Below the pieces are notes generated by a model. That model made no database searches, was not told the DNA's origin, and was given only the letters and a program-made list of their open reading frames with translations. Both the position numbers and the translations under genes were made by a program. 64,000 nucleotides of DNA from Aureimonas sp. OT7. GTDB taxonomy: Bacteria > Pseudomonadota > Alphaproteobacteria > Rhizobiales > Rhizobiaceae. This document shows positions 38,423-48,865 of the stretch, one piece after another. Every line of letters begins with the position of its first letter. The stretch's first letter is position 1. Location: assembly GCF_014844055.1 (NCBI RefSeq), contig NZ_CP062167.1, positions 2,185,501 to 2,249,500 on the forward strand. The letters run 5' to 3'.

Positions 38423-38899
38423 ATGCGCTGCCCCTTCTGCGGATCGCAGGAAACGCAGGTCAAGGACTCCCGGCCAGCCGAGGAAGGCGCCGCCATAAGG
38501 CGGCGCCGCATCTGCCCGGATTGCAGCGGGCGTTTCACGACCTTCGAGCGTGTGCAGCTTCGCGATCTGGTGGTGGTGAAGCGCTCGGGCCGGCGCGTGC
38601 CCTTCGACAGGGACAAGCTGGCGCGCTCGGTCGAGACGGCGCTGCGCAAGCGGGCGGTCGACCAGGAGCGGGTGGACAGGATGATTTCCGGTATCGTCCG
38701 CCAGCTCGAATCCACCAGCGACGGGGATGTCGCCTCCGAGGAGATCGGCCGCCTGGTCATGGAAGCGCTGCGTGGGGTGGACGATGTCGCCTATGTGCGC
38801 TTTGCCTCCGTCTACCGGGATTTCAGGGAAGCGCGCGACTTCGAGACGCTGATCAGCGAGCTTGCCTCGCCGCCGACGGTTTCCGACGACAAGGACTGA
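38423..38899 (+). CDS. nrdR: transcriptional repressor NrdR
   Basis: The 158-residue repressor has a zinc ribbon ([17 protein letters not shown] and [15 protein letters not shown], four cysteines) and an ATP-cone domain ([27 protein letters not shown]). It represses ribonucleotide reductase genes in response to nucleotide state. It starts three bases after glyA and ends one base before ribD. Confidence 0.97.
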   Translation: MRCPFCGSQETQVKDSRPAEEGAAIRRRRICPDCSGRFTTFERVQLRDLVVVKRSGRRVPFDRDKLARSVETALRKRAVDQERVDRMISGIVRQLESTSDGDVASEEIGRLVMEALRGVDDVAYVRFASVYRDFREARDFETLISELASPPTVSDDKD

Positions 38900-38900
38900 C

Positions 38901-40004
38901 ATGGCCATTGCGCCGATCATGCAGGATGACGAACGCTTCATGGCGGCGGCGATCCGCCTGTCGCAACGTCATGTCGGCGCTACGGGCTCCAACCCTTCGG
39001 TCGGCGCCCTGATCGTGCGCTTCGACGGCGCCGGGGCGCCGCTGGTGGTGGGACGCGGCGTGACTGCCGCTGGCGGGCGGCCGCATGCGGAAGTCGTCGC
39101 CCTGTCGGAAGCGGGCGACGCCGCGCGCGGCGCCACCGCTTACGTTACGCTGGAGCCGTGCTCGCACCATGGCCTGACGCCGCCCTGCGCCAGTGCACTG
39201 CTGCGCGCCGGCGTCAGGCGCGCGGTGATTGCGCTGGGCGATCCGGATGCGCGCGTGGACGGACGCGGTTTCGCCATGCTTCGGGCCGGCGGCGTGGACG
39301 TGGTGGAGCATGTCGGCGCGGCCGATGCGCGCGATCCGCTTGCCGGCTTCATGACCCGCATGCTGACCGGCCGCCCGCTGCTGACGGTAAAGGTGGCGGT
39401 GTCGGCGGATGGCGGCATTGCCTTGGCCGGTCACCGCCCCGCGCAGATCACTTCGCCCATCGCCAACGCGCAGACGCATCTGGTGCGCGCGCGCTCGGAC
39501 GTCATCCTGGTCGGCGTGGGCACGGTGGCCAGCGACGATCCGATGCTCACCTGCCGGTTGCCGGGCCTTCAACACCGCTCGCCGATCCGCGTCATCTACG
39601 ATCCTGCGCTTCGCACACATATCGATGCGAAACTGGTATCCACCGCAAGGCAGGTCCCGACCATACTCGCCATCCGGGCGAGCGTCCCCGAGGAACAGCG
39701 TGCCGCCTTTCTCGAGGCGGGATGCGAGTTCATCACGCTGGCCGATGACGAGGGGCCGGAGGCCCTCCTGCGGCACCTGGGCGAGCGCCGGGTGTCGTCG
39801 GTGCTGTTCGAGGCGGGGGAGCGGCTCGGCCGTTCCGTTCTGGATGCCGGCCTTGCCGACCGGATCGTCCTGGTGCAGGCGCCGTTGACGCTGGGGCCCG
39901 GGCGGGTTGTTTCTCCGGTGCGGGATGATCATCTGTCGGCCATGCGCCTGACGCGCGAAGCGCGGCTCGGATGCGACGTCTGGCGCGAATACGAGAGGAT
40001 ATGA
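38901..40004 (+). CDS. ribD: bifunctional riboflavin deaminase/reductase RibD
   Basis: The 367-residue enzyme joins an N-terminal cytidine-deaminase-like zinc domain (PHAEVVAL and EPCSHHGLTPPC) to a C-terminal reductase domain (KVAVSADGGIAL, SDVILVGVGTVASDDP). It carries out the second and third steps of riboflavin synthesis. It is placed between nrdR and ribE in one operon; ATG at 38901 fits. Confidence 0.97.
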   Translation: MAIAPIMQDDERFMAAAIRLSQRHVGATGSNPSVGALIVRFDGAGAPLVVGRGVTAAGGRPHAEVVALSEAGDAARGATAYVTLEPCSHHGLTPPCASALLRAGVRRAVIALGDPDARVDGRGFAMLRAGGVDVVEHVGAADARDPLAGFMTRMLTGRPLLTVKVAVSADGGIALAGHRPAQITSPIANAQTHLVRARSDVILVGVGTVASDDPMLTCRLPGLQHRSPIRVIYDPALRTHIDAKLVSTARQVPTILAIRASVPEEQRAAFLEAGCEFITLADDEGPEALLRHLGERRVSSVLFEAGERLGRSVLDAGLADRIVLVQAPLTLGPGRVVSPVRDDHLSAMRLTREARLGCDVWREYERI

Positions 40005-40010
40005 AAGCCG

Positions 40011-40634
40011 ATGTTTACCGGTATCGTGACCGATGTCGGGCGGGTTGCCGCCGTCCGCACCCTGGACGAGGGGCGGGCCTTTCGGGTGGAGACCGCCTAT
40101 GACCCCGCCGGCATCGATATTGGCGCTTCGATCGCCTGCTCGGGCGTCTGCCTGACCGTGACCGCGCTTTCGCCGGAAGGGTCGAACCGGCGCTGGTTCG
40201 AGGTCGAGGCATGGGAGGAGGCCCTGCGGCTGACGACGGCGCGCGCCTGGGACGAGGGGACACGCATCAACCTGGAGCGAGCGCTTCGGGTGGGCGACGA
40301 ACTCGGCGGGCATCTGGTGTCCGGGCATGTCGACGGAACCGGCGAGATCGTCGCAATCGAGGCCGAGGGAGAGGCGACCCGCTTTCGCGTTCGCGTGTCG
40401 CCCGAGCTCAAGCGGTTCATCGCCGTCAAGGGCTCGGTCTGCATGGATGGCACCTCGCTGACGGTCAATGGTGTCGACGACGACGAGTTCGACGTGCTCC
40501 TGATCCGCCATTCGCTGGAGGTGACCACCTGGGGCGAAAGACAAAAAGGTGACATCGTCAATCTTGAGGTCGACCAGATTGCGCGCTATGCGGAACGCCT
40601 GTTCGGGGCAAGCTCCGGTCTGCGCGGCGATTGA
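40011..40634 (+). CDS. ribE: riboflavin synthase alpha chain
   Basis: The 207-residue enzyme has two similar barrels: the first begins [15 protein letters not shown] and holds [11 protein letters not shown]; the second has [14 protein letters not shown] and [14 protein letters not shown]. It dismutates two lumazines to riboflavin. Six bases separate it from ribD. Confidence 0.97.
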   Translation: MFTGIVTDVGRVAAVRTLDEGRAFRVETAYDPAGIDIGASIACSGVCLTVTALSPEGSNRRWFEVEAWEEALRLTTARAWDEGTRINLERALRVGDELGGHLVSGHVDGTGEIVAIEAEGEATRFRVRVSPELKRFIAVKGSVCMDGTSLTVNGVDDDEFDVLLIRHSLEVTTWGERQKGDIVNLEVDQIARYAERLFGASSGLRGD

Positions 40635-40702
40635 CGGCCGGCTCTCCTGCACGCACACGGGGCGTTCTCCCCAGTTTTCTGACATCGGGATTTTCGAAAG
40701 AC

Positions 40703-41149
40703 ATGGCTCAGGCACCGCACCTCCTTATCGTCGAGGCACGCTTCTACGACCATCTGGCCGATCACCTCATCGAAGGGGCTCGCGCCGAGATCGAGCGTGC
40801 GGGTGCGACCTGCGATGTCGTCACGGTTCCCGGGGCGCTCGAGATTCCCGGCGCGATCACTTTTGCCCTCGCCGGCGAGGATACCGGCGGCAAGTCCTAT
40901 GACGGGTTCGTGGCTCTCGGCTGCGTCATCCGGGGCGAGACCTATCATTTCGAAATCGTCGCCAATGAGTCGAGCCGCGCCCTGATGGACCTGTCCATGG
41001 AAGGCGTTGCGATCGGCAACGGGATCCTGACCGTCGAGAACGAAGAGCAGGCGCTCGACAGGGCCATGGTCTCACGCAAGAACAAGGGTGCCTCCGCTGC
41101 GGCGGCGGCGCTGACGATGATCGATCTGCGCACCCGCATGGGGTTGTGA
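40703..41149 (+). CDS. ribH: 6,7-dimethyl-8-ribityllumazine synthase
   Basis: The 148-residue protein shows [31 protein letters not shown] and the conserved GNGILTVEN segment. It makes the lumazine used by RibE. ATG at 40703 is preferred to upstream starts by family length. Its stop overlaps a GTG just before nusB. Confidence 0.97.
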   Translation: MAQAPHLLIVEARFYDHLADHLIEGARAEIERAGATCDVVTVPGALEIPGAITFALAGEDTGGKSYDGFVALGCVIRGETYHFEIVANESSRALMDLSMEGVAIGNGILTVENEEQALDRAMVSRKNKGASAAAAALTMIDLRTRMGL

Positions 41150-41151
41150 GC

Positions 41152-41652
41152 ATGTCCGAGGAAAACCCGCGCCCCATCCGCCAGGCCAACAAGCGCGGCG
41201 CTGCCCGGCTGGCGGCGGTGCAGGCTTTGTACCAGATGGATGTGGGGGGCACCGGCCTGGTCGAGACCGTGGCCGAATACGAGTCGTTCCGGCTCGGGCG
41301 CGAACTCGACGGCGATACATATCGCGAGGCCGATGCGGCGTGGTTTCGCGATATCGTATCCGGCGTGGTGCGGTCGCAGAAGAGCATCGACCCGCTCATC
41401 CACTCGTCCCTGACCGCCGATTGGCCGCTGTCGCGGCTGGATGCGACCTTGCGCGCCATCCTGCGTGCCGGGTCCTACGAGGTCATGGAACGCAAGGATG
41501 TTCCCGTGGCGGTCATCGTGACGGAGTATGTGGACATCGCCAAGGCCTTCTACACCGAGGACGAGCCGCGACTCGTCAACGCGGTGCTGGATCGCGTTTC
41601 GCGCCGCGCGCGTGGTGAAGGCCGCGGCCGGGAGATCGAAACCAAGGATTGA
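41152..41652 (+). CDS. nusB: transcription antitermination factor NusB
   Basis: The 166-residue helical protein has [13 protein letters not shown], the [17 protein letters not shown] core and the C-terminal [31 protein letters not shown] pattern of NusB. It binds boxA RNA with NusE for rRNA antitermination. It ends the glyA-rib cluster. ATG at 41152 or GTG at 41146 may start it. Confidence 0.96.
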   Translation: MSEENPRPIRQANKRGAARLAAVQALYQMDVGGTGLVETVAEYESFRLGRELDGDTYREADAAWFRDIVSGVVRSQKSIDPLIHSSLTADWPLSRLDATLRAILRAGSYEVMERKDVPVAVIVTEYVDIAKAFYTEDEPRLVNAVLDRVSRRARGEGRGREIETKD

Positions 41653-41688
41653 GAACCTCGGGCCCTCGTCCGATACAACGCCATCATG

Positions 41689-41719
41689 AAGAACGGCCAC
41701 CCGAGGGGTGGCCGTTCTT
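41689..41719. terminator. long hairpin between nusB and bamE
   Basis: AAGAACGGCCACCC and GGGTGGCCGTTCTT form a perfect 14-pair stem with a GAG loop. It lies between converging genes and can end transcription from both sides, although the T run is short. Confidence 0.8.
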
Positions 41720-41745
41720 GTATCGAAGCTCCTGTGCCCGCGCTG

Positions 41746-42237
41746 CTACATGGCGCCGGGCTGGTCGCGCTGCAGCGTGCGCTGAATGGCCGAAGGGTCC
41801 GGCTGCTCAGAAAGGATGGAGCCGAGGAAGCTGGCGTCGCGTCCGCCCGTAGGCGTCGTCCGCGTGACGAAATCGAACAATTCGCCATTCTGCAGGCCGT
41901 AATTGGCGATCCGCTCGACGCGGTTGTCCTTGTTGAAGTAGACGGCCAGGATACGCTGGTCCACCAGGCTCGGCTGCATGAAGGCGAACTGGCGAACGCG
42001 CTTCTGCGAGATGTAGTAGAACACCTCATTGTCGAAGATCGCCGTCGTGGACGGCGATCCGAGCGCCAGAAGCACCTGCTCGCGGCTGGAGCCCACGGGC
42101 ACCAGCGACAGGGCCTGCTCGTCGATAATATAGCCCTGGTTGTAAACCTCCGCCGTCTGGCAGCCTGCAAGGGCGAGGGCGGACGCCATCCCCAATGCAG
42201 CCAGCAACGGTCGGATGGGAGGGGCAAGTCTGGTCAC
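41746..42237 (-). CDS. bamE: outer membrane assembly lipoprotein BamE
   Basis: The 163-residue precursor has a signal peptide with lipobox LALAGC, followed by the SmpA/BamE domain: NQGYIIDEQALSLVPVG, SREQVLLALGSPST, NEVFYYISQK and DNRVERIANYGL. It is part of the BAM complex in the outer membrane. GTG at 42237 follows GGGAG; ATG at 42273 would also fit. Confidence 0.92.
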   Translation of the reverse strand: MTRLAPPIRPLLAALGMASALALAGCQTAEVYNQGYIIDEQALSLVPVGSSREQVLLALGSPSTTAIFDNEVFYYISQKRVRQFAFMQPSLVDQRILAVYFNKDNRVERIANYGLQNGELFDFVTRTTPTGGRDASFLGSILSEQPDPSAIQRTLQRDQPGAM

Positions 42238-42425
42238 GCGGTTCGTCTCCCTGCTGTCGACGCGCAAAGGCATCCATACGTGCGTTGGCGCCGTGGGCGC
42301 CGGTGACGCACATTTAGAGCAACGTGTATCCAATTGGAACAGGGCGATTGCACGGCGCCGACGTTGCAATTGTCGTCCGGCCATGCGAACGCCTGTCCGC
42401 ACCGAGACCTGCCGGATGAGAAGGG

Positions 42426-42977
42426 ATGCTTGAACGTTTCCGCCGCAAGCGCCGCAACAGGGCGATCGTCGAGCACCTCTATGACGGGATCGTCGCGCGT
42501 GCGCGCTCTCCGCTTTTCTTCGAGGCAGGGGGCCTGCCCGATACGGTGATGGGGCGGTTCGACGCCCTGGCCGTCGAAATGTTCCTGTTTCTGCGCCGTT
42601 GCGGAAGCGAGCCCGCTTTGCAGCCGCTTGCGCAGGATGTGGTGGACCGGTTCATGACCGACATGGACCATTCCATGCGCGAGATCGGCATCGGCTACAT
42701 GACGGTGCCCAAGCGCATGCGCAAGCTTGCCGGGCTCTTCTATCAAAGGGTCCGCGCACTCGGCGGCCCGCTCGATCGCGCCGATCGCGACGGGCTTGCG
42801 GCCGCCCTCAAGGGCGAGAAGCTGGGCGGCGGCGACGCCTTGTCCGATGCGCACATCGCCTTCTGGACCGCTCACATTCTGGACACGTCACACCTATATG
42901 CGGCAATCGATCGAACCGAGATTCTCGCCGGCCGCTGGCCGGTCGATCCGGGCAGGAGCGGCGGAAATGAAGGGTGA
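42426..42977 (+). CDS. ubiquinol-cytochrome c chaperone (CBP3-like)
   Basis: The 183-residue protein begins RRNRAIVEHLYDGIVARAR and has MFLFLRRC, VVDRFMTDMDHSMREIGIGYMTVPKRMRK and FYQRV motifs, matching the CBP3/UQCC1 family that aids assembly of respiratory complex III. It overlaps the DUF177 gene by 11 bases, an arrangement kept across Hyphomicrobiales. It is divergent from bamE. Confidence 0.93.
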   Translation: MLERFRRKRRNRAIVEHLYDGIVARARSPLFFEAGGLPDTVMGRFDALAVEMFLFLRRCGSEPALQPLAQDVVDRFMTDMDHSMREIGIGYMTVPKRMRKLAGLFYQRVRALGGPLDRADRDGLAAALKGEKLGGGDALSDAHIAFWTAHILDTSHLYAAIDRTEILAGRWPVDPGRSGGNEG

Positions 42978-43554
42978 AAAACCAGTGGTTGATGCGGGCC
43001 AACGCTGCCTCGATCTGACGGTCGTCGTCCGCAGTTTGCCGAAGACGGGCAACCGGATAGTTTTTGAGGCATCCGACCGCGAGCGCGCCGCGCTGGCCGC
43101 ATTCCTGGGGATTCTGGCGGTCGATAGGCTGTCGGCAGACCTGACGGTCGCGCCCTGGCGGCGTGACGGGGTCAGCGTCAGGGGCACCCTTTCGGCAGTC
43201 GTGCGGCAGGCTTCGGTGGTGACGCTGGAGCCCGTGGAAGAGCGGATCGAGCAGCAACTGGACCTGGTTTTCCTGCCGGAGCATTCGCGATTGGCGCGAA
43301 TCGATCACGGCGAGGATGGAGAGATCCATCTCGATCCCGATGGAGACGATATTCCGGAAACCTTCAGTGGCGACCGGATCGATCTGGGGGCGGCGCTGGA
43401 AGAGCAGCTTGCGTTGGCGCTGGAGCCATACCCGCGCGAGGATGGGGCCGCGTTCGAGGCCTTCGACACCGATCCCGAGCCTGATGCGCGCGCGCCATCG
43501 CCCTTTGCGGGCTTGAAGGGACTGAAGGCGGCGAAGTCCGACGAAACGAAGTGA
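42967..43554 (+). CDS. DUF177 (YceD-like) protein
   Basis: The 195-residue protein has an acidic second half with the DUF177 features VVRQASVVTLEPVEERI and IDLGAALEEQLALALEPYPR. The cysteine motif of some YceD homologs is absent, as often in alphaproteobacteria. YceD relatives affect 23S rRNA or L32 and are linked to plsX, as here. It overlaps the chaperone gene by 11 bases. Confidence 0.9.
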   Translation: MKGEKPVVDAGQRCLDLTVVVRSLPKTGNRIVFEASDRERAALAAFLGILAVDRLSADLTVAPWRRDGVSVRGTLSAVVRQASVVTLEPVEERIEQQLDLVFLPEHSRLARIDHGEDGEIHLDPDGDDIPETFSGDRIDLGAALEEQLALALEPYPREDGAAFEAFDTDPEPDARAPSPFAGLKGLKAAKSDETK

Positions 43555-43639
43555 GGCTGTTGCCGTTCGCTAACATTTGGATATTTTGGCGCGCCGCGGC
43601 CGACTGGCCGCGAAGTGCCGCGATGGAAGGTATCGAGAC

Positions 43640-44719
43640 TTGAGTTCCAATGCTGGAATCCGCATCGCGGTGGATGTCATGGGGGGCGATCATGGCCCGT
43701 CCGTCATCCTGGCTGGCGCGGACATCGCCCTCGAACGGCATCCGGATTTGCGCTTCGTGCTCTTCGGGCGCGAAGGGGAAGTCCTGCCCGAGCTGGAAAA
43801 ATATCCGCGGCTGAAAACCGCCTCGACCTTTCACCACTGCGAAGTCTCCGTGCGCATGGACGACAAGCCGTCGCAGGCATTGCGGCAGGGGCGCTACAAG
43901 TCGTCGATGTGGCGGGCCATCGACGCGGTCAAGACGGGCGAGGCCGATGTCGCCGTATCGGCCGGCAACACGGGCGCCCTCATGGCGATGGCCAAGTTCT
44001 GCCTGCGCACCATGGCCAATATCGAGCGCCCGGCGATCGCGTGCATCTGGCCGACGGTAAAGGGCGAGAGCATCGTCCTCGACGTCGGTGCCACCATCGG
44101 TGCCGACGCCCAGCAACTGGTGGACTTTTCCGTCATGGGCGCCGCCATGGCGCGCGCCGTGCTGGCCATCCAGCGCCCGACGATCGGCCTGCTCAATATC
44201 GGCGTGGAAGAGGTCAAGGGCCAGGACGAGATTCGGGAAGCGGGGCGCCTCCTGCGTGAAAGCACGATCGAGGACCTCAGCTATCATGGCTTCGTCGAGG
44301 GCAACGACCTCGGCCGCGGTACGGTCGACGTAGTGGTGACGGAAGGCTTCACCGGCAACGTCGCCCTGAAGACGGCCGAAGGCACGGTCAAGCAGGTCGC
44401 TTCCTACCTGCGCGATTCGCTCAGCCGGACCTTCATGTCGCGGCTTGGCTATTTCCTGGCGCGTGGCGCATTCGCCCGCCTGCGGGAGAAGCTGGATCCG
44501 CGCAAGGTGAACGGCGGCGTCTTCCTGGGCCTGAACGGCATCGTCATCAAGAGCCATGGCGGTTCCGACGCGGAGGGGACGGCCGCCGCCATCGACATCG
44601 CGCATGCCATGGCGACGGCCGACCTTGTGCGAAAGATCGCCAGGGACCTGGAAATTTTCAACCTGGGCCTGACTGCATCCGCAGCGCCTTCGGATCAAGC
44701 CGCGGAGCCCGCCCGATGA
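43640..44719 (+). CDS. plsX: phosphate acyltransferase PlsX
   Basis: The 359-residue enzyme turns acyl-ACP into acyl phosphate in phospholipid synthesis. It starts [21 protein letters not shown] and has [15 protein letters not shown], the [10 protein letters not shown] block, [16 protein letters not shown] and [20 protein letters not shown] start at 43640 follows GGAAGG at 43625-43630; no ATG fits near the conserved N-terminus. It overlaps fabH by four bases. Confidence 0.95.
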   Translation: MSSNAGIRIAVDVMGGDHGPSVILAGADIALERHPDLRFVLFGREGEVLPELEKYPRLKTASTFHHCEVSVRMDDKPSQALRQGRYKSSMWRAIDAVKTGEADVAVSAGNTGALMAMAKFCLRTMANIERPAIACIWPTVKGESIVLDVGATIGADAQQLVDFSVMGAAMARAVLAIQRPTIGLLNIGVEEVKGQDEIREAGRLLRESTIEDLSYHGFVEGNDLGRGTVDVVVTEGFTGNVALKTAEGTVKQVASYLRDSLSRTFMSRLGYFLARGAFARLREKLDPRKVNGGVFLGLNGIVIKSHGGSDAEGTAAAIDIAHAMATADLVRKIARDLEIFNLGLTASAAPSDQAAEPAR

Positions 44720-45696
44720 CAGTTGTACGATCCGTCGTTCGAGGCACCGGCTCCTATCTGCCGGAACGCATCATGGCGAACCGCGACTTCGAGGGCGTCG
44801 TCGAGACGTCGGACGAGTGGATCCGGCAGCGGACGGGCATTGCCAACCGCCATATCGCCGCGCCCGAGGACACCACCGCCTCGATGGGCGAGAAGGCCGC
44901 GCGGCGCGCGCTGGATGCAGCCGGGCTGCATCCCTCCGACATCGATCTCATCATCGTGGCCACGGCGACGCCGGACAACACCTTCCCGGCCTCGGCCGTG
45001 CAGGTGCAGCACCGGCTGGGCATCGGCCACGGCTTCGCCTTCGACCTGCAGGCCGTGTGCAGCGGCTTCGTCTATGCCATCACCACGGCCGATCTCTATC
45101 TGCGGTCCGGCATGGCGCGGCGCGCGCTGGTGATCGGTTCGGAGACCTTCTCGCGCATCCTCGACTGGACCGACCGCACGACTTGCGTATTGTTCGGCGA
45201 CGGGGCGGGCGCCGTGGTGCTGGAAGCAGTGCAGGGCACCGGCGAGCTGAAAGACGAGGGCATCCTCGTTTCCAAGCTGCGGTCGGATGGCCAGCACAAG
45301 GAAAAGCTGTTCGTCGACGGCGGCCCCTCGACCACGGGGACGGTCGGCAAGCTGCGCATGGAGGGCCGGGAGGTCTTCAAGCATGCGGTCGGCATGATAA
45401 CCGACGTCATCGACGATTCCTTCCAGGCTCTCGCCATCGGGCCCGACGATATCGACTGGTTCGTGCCGCACCAGGCCAACCGCCGCATCATCGACGCGTC
45501 TGCCAAGAAGCTCGGCATCGCGCCCGGCAAAGTGGTCATGACGGTCGAGAATCACGGCAACACATCAGCTGCCTCGATCCCGCTCGCGCTGGACATCGCG
45601 GTACGCGACGGGCGTATCGAAAAGGGCGACCTCGTCCTCATCGAGGCAATGGGCGGCGGCTTCACCTGGGGTGCTTCCATCATCCGATGGTCTTGA
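44716..45696 (+). CDS. fabH: beta-ketoacyl-ACP synthase III
   Basis: The 326-residue condensing enzyme starts fatty acid synthesis. The catalytic triad is visible: cysteine in AVCSGFVYA, histidine in [10 protein letters not shown] and asparagine in [15 protein letters not shown]. It is translationally coupled to plsX (ATGA overlap). Confidence 0.98.
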   Translation: MTVVRSVVRGTGSYLPERIMANRDFEGVVETSDEWIRQRTGIANRHIAAPEDTTASMGEKAARRALDAAGLHPSDIDLIIVATATPDNTFPASAVQVQHRLGIGHGFAFDLQAVCSGFVYAITTADLYLRSGMARRALVIGSETFSRILDWTDRTTCVLFGDGAGAVVLEAVQGTGELKDEGILVSKLRSDGQHKEKLFVDGGPSTTGTVGKLRMEGREVFKHAVGMITDVIDDSFQALAIGPDDIDWFVPHQANRRIIDASAKKLGIAPGKVVMTVENHGNTSAASIPLALDIAVRDGRIEKGDLVLIEAMGGGFTWGASIIRWS

Positions 45697-45800
45697 ATAT
45701 CCTTGATTTCATTCGGCTATTCGGTATGGTTCGACCATAGGTCCGCAGCGGACGGGCAGGGGGTGCCCCCTTCCGCGGTATTTCAGATCGAGGGGTAGAT

Positions 45801-46136
45801 ATGAGCGACAGGACGGTCACGCGCGCCGATCTGGCTGAAGCGGTGTTTCGGAAGATCGGACTTTCCCGGACGGAATCGGCCTATCTGGTCGAATCCATTC
45901 TCGAGGAAATCTGCGCTACGATCGCCCGCGGCGAGAGCGTGAAGATATCTTCCTTCGGCTCGTTTCTCGTGCGTGACAAGAACGAGCGGGTCGGACGCAA
46001 CCCGAAGACGGGCGAGGAAGTGCCCATTTCTCCGCGCCGCGTCACGGTTTTCAAACCATCCAACGTGATGAAAGAGCGTATATTGGCCGCCCATATGGCG
46101 CGCACCGAGGAAGGCGTCCTCAAGGCCGCCGAGTAA
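45801..46136 (+). CDS. ihfA: integration host factor subunit alpha
   Basis: The 111-residue HU/IHF protein has [31 protein letters not shown]-like [11 protein letters not shown] and the DNA-bending arm [18 protein letters not shown] with its proline. IHF alpha pairs with IHF beta. It has its own 104-base upstream region after fabH and precedes the MerR gene. Confidence 0.96.
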   Translation: MSDRTVTRADLAEAVFRKIGLSRTESAYLVESILEEICATIARGESVKISSFGSFLVRDKNERVGRNPKTGEEVPISPRRVTVFKPSNVMKERILAAHMARTEEGVLKAAE

Positions 46137-46151
46137 GGGGCCGCGCCGACC

Positions 46152-46655
46152 ATGGTTGACAAGAGCGCCGACGCATTCCGCACGATCAGCGAGGTCGCCG
46201 AAGACCTAGATCTGCCGCAGCATGTGCTTCGTTTCTGGGAAACGCGATTTCCGCAGATCAAACCCATGAAGCGGGGCGGCGGCCGACGCTACTATCGCCC
46301 GGACGACATCGATCTTCTGCGTGGCATCCGGTATCTCCTGTATGTCAAGGGATACACGATCAAGGGTGTCCAGAAGATCCTCAAGGAAAACAGCAATCGC
46401 TTCGTGATCGCGATCGGCGCGGGGGATACGCAGGGGCTGGATTCGATGCCGGCTCCGCAGGCCGGCCATGTCGCGGAGGCGCCCCCGCGCGACATGGAGC
46501 CGCAGGCCGAGCGCCAGAAGGGCGGGCTTTCCAACCTGCTCCGGCGGGATCGCGACGTGGCCGGCGGTGCGCTACCGCCGGATGCCGCCGCGCGGCTGAA
46601 CCAGGTGCTGCTGGAACTGCTGGAATTGAAGCGTCTTCTGGACCAGGTGCGCTGA
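46152..46655 (+). CDS. MerR family transcriptional regulator
   Basis: The 167-residue protein opens with a MerR winged helix ([54 protein letters not shown]). The C-terminal half is low in similarity and ends in a leucine-rich helix that could dimerise. No metal-binding cysteines are seen. It sits 15 bases behind ihfA, where a MerR gene is conserved in Hyphomicrobiales; its targets are unknown. Confidence 0.9.
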   Translation: MVDKSADAFRTISEVAEDLDLPQHVLRFWETRFPQIKPMKRGGGRRYYRPDDIDLLRGIRYLLYVKGYTIKGVQKILKENSNRFVIAIGAGDTQGLDSMPAPQAGHVAEAPPRDMEPQAERQKGGLSNLLRRDRDVAGGALPPDAAARLNQVLLELLELKRLLDQVR

Positions 46656-46785
46656 CTGTCGCGACGGTGCAACATAGTTGCCCAATAGCCATAATGCCCC
46701 GGCGATGCGCCGGCGGCCCCTTGATCCCATCCCTGTAACCAACAATTGTGCCGGCAAGGTTCATTGCGTTCGAGGGATGAGGGAC

Positions 46786-47601
46786 ATGCGCAACTTCACG
46801 GCACTGCTGATGGCATGCAGCGTATTGGCCGGCATCGGCTCGGCGCAGGCTCAGGAGGCACCGGTTACGGCCAACGCGCCGGCGCCCGGTACGGATATCG
46901 TCATCGAACTCGGCGTCGGGCCGCTTGCCCGTCCCAACTTCGAGGGCGCCAACAAATACGAGGTGGTGGCCAGCCCGACCATCCGTGTCCACTACCTGAA
47001 CATTCCGGGCCTGATCGAATTTGGCGGCGGGCTGGATTCTGGCCTCAGCATCGGCCCATCCTTCGGTTATGTCGGCGAGCGCAAGGCATCCGATGCGCCG
47101 GAGCTGTCCGGCCTGCGCGATCTGGATGCGACCTACGAGCTTGGCCTTCGGCTCGGTTACGGGTGGGATTTCAGCGCCGCCTACGGAGCGGAAGTCTATG
47201 GCGAGGCGCGCTACGCCTTCAACGAAGCGGAAGGTTTCGTCGGTGGCTTCGGTGCCAACGCGATCTTCCGCCCGACAGAGGTGCTGACGCTGAAGCTCGG
47301 GCCCAATGCGACGCTCGCCTCCAGCGACTATGCCGAAACCTACTTCTCCGTCTCGCCCGAGGAAAGCCTTGCCACCGGTGGCCGGCTCGAGGCCTATGAG
47401 GCGTCGGGCGGCTTCAAGACGGTCGGCCTTCGCGCGGAGTCGCGGTTCGAAGTTCGCCCGACCTGGTTCCTGAACGGGGAATTCGGCTATGATCGCCTTG
47501 TGGGCGACGCTGCGGATTCTCCGATCGTCGAGGCGGGCAACCGCGACCAGTTCTTTTTCGGGATCGGCATATCCAAGACGTTCTCCCTCGACCTCTTTTA
47601 A
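46786..47601 (+). CDS. MipA/OmpV family outer membrane protein
   Basis: The 271-residue protein has a signal peptide (FTALLMACSVLAGIGSAQA) and a beta-barrel pattern with IELGVGPLARPNFEGANKYE, GPSFGYVGERK, LGYGWDFSAAYGAEVYGEARY and a C-terminal aromatic tail (KTFSLDLF). The family includes murein-hydrolase scaffolds and OmpV porins; the specific role is unknown. The ATG at 46786 follows GAGGG; 46777 is an alternative. It lies 10 bases before the metallo-hydrolase gene. Confidence 0.9.
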   Translation: MRNFTALLMACSVLAGIGSAQAQEAPVTANAPAPGTDIVIELGVGPLARPNFEGANKYEVVASPTIRVHYLNIPGLIEFGGGLDSGLSIGPSFGYVGERKASDAPELSGLRDLDATYELGLRLGYGWDFSAAYGAEVYGEARYAFNEAEGFVGGFGANAIFRPTEVLTLKLGPNATLASSDYAETYFSVSPEESLATGGRLEAYEASGGFKTVGLRAESRFEVRPTWFLNGEFGYDRLVGDAADSPIVEAGNRDQFFFGIGISKTFSLDLF

Positions 47602-47611
47602 GGAAACGCGC

Positions 47612-48691
47612 GTGAACCGCCGCCGCCTGTTGAAAACGATGGCGGCGGTCGGGGCCGTGGCAGGAACCACTGGCCTGGCGACGCGCAAGGCACAGGCGGC
47701 CAACCGTTATTACGATGGCCCCGTTTCGGACCATTTCGACGGCACCCGTTTTTTCAATCCTGGCGGCGAGGAGCCAAGCGGCTTCGGCAACTTCCTGCGC
47801 TGGAAGCTGAATGGAGAGCGCGCGCGCTGGCCGGATCGGTGGCCTTCGGAACCGCAGTTCTCCACGCCGGTGAACCGATTGCCCGAAGGCGCGATGCGGG
47901 TGACGCTGATCGGCCACGCCGCCTACCTCATTCAGATGGCCGGGCTGAATATCCTGACCGACCCTGTCTATTCGGACCGCGCATCGCCCGTCACCTTCGC
48001 CGGGCCCAAGCGTGTAAACCCTCCCGGCATCCGCTTCGAGGAACTGCCGCCCATAGACCTCGTGCTGCTGACACATAACCACTACGACCATATGGACCTG
48101 GATACGCTCGGAAGGTTGAAAGCCACGCACGACCCGCTGGTGGCGACGCCTTTGGGCAACGACGCGATCATACGCCGCCATGTTCCCGACATGCGGATCA
48201 CCGCCATGGACTGGGGGCAATCTTTTGCGTTCGGGCCGGTAACGGTGCATTGCGAGCCGGCGCATCACTGGTCGGCGCGGGGCATTGGCGACAGGCGCAT
48301 GGCGCTCTGGAGCGCCTTCGCGATCACCCATCCGGCCGGCAATCTGTATCATATCGGCGATACCGGCTTCCATTCCGGCATCAACTACCGCGACGCCGCG
48401 CGCAAGTTCGCGGCGTTTCGCCTTGCCTGCCTGCCCATCGGCGCCTACGAGCCGCGCTGGTTCATGCGGGCGCAGCACCAGAACCCCAATGACGCGGTCG
48501 AGGGCTTCCGGCTTTGCAACGCCGGCTTTGCGGCCGGCCACCATTGGGGCACGTTCCAGTTGACGGACGAGGCGATCGACGCGCCGCCCGCTGCGCTGGA
48601 GGCGGCCATGCTCAAGGCCGGGCTGGATTCGACGCGGTTCCGGGCCTTGTGGCCGGGCGCCGTCTGGGACATCCCGCCCGCAACCGCCTGA
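47612..48691 (+). CDS. MBL-fold metallo-hydrolase (UlaG/NAPE-PLD-like), exported
   Basis: The 359-residue protein has a twin-arginine-like N-terminus (NRRRLLKTMAAVGAVAGTTGLATRKAQA) and the metallo-beta-lactamase motif LTHNHYDHMD, with later metal ligands in VHCEPAHHWS and YHIGDTGFHSG. Relatives hydrolyse lactones or N-acyl phosphoethanolamine; the substrate is unknown. A GTG start at 47612 follows AAGGAAAC. It is probably co-transcribed with the MipA-like gene. Confidence 0.9.
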   Translation: MNRRRLLKTMAAVGAVAGTTGLATRKAQAANRYYDGPVSDHFDGTRFFNPGGEEPSGFGNFLRWKLNGERARWPDRWPSEPQFSTPVNRLPEGAMRVTLIGHAAYLIQMAGLNILTDPVYSDRASPVTFAGPKRVNPPGIRFEELPPIDLVLLTHNHYDHMDLDTLGRLKATHDPLVATPLGNDAIIRRHVPDMRITAMDWGQSFAFGPVTVHCEPAHHWSARGIGDRRMALWSAFAITHPAGNLYHIGDTGFHSGINYRDAARKFAAFRLACLPIGAYEPRWFMRAQHQNPNDAVEGFRLCNAGFAAGHHWGTFQLTDEAIDAPPAALEAAMLKAGLDSTRFRALWPGAVWDIPPATA

Positions 48692-48865
48692 AGACCGCTA
48701 CCCCGCCGCAGGCCGGGTCGGACGGCGGGCGGCGTTGTGATGCGGTGTCCGCGACCGTCTATCCCCGTCACGCAACGGTTTCATGACAGCCGGCTCCGGT
48801 GGCGATCTATCCGCCGCACCGCGCTTGTGTCATGATTTCCCGGGCATTGAACGGCGGAGACGTGC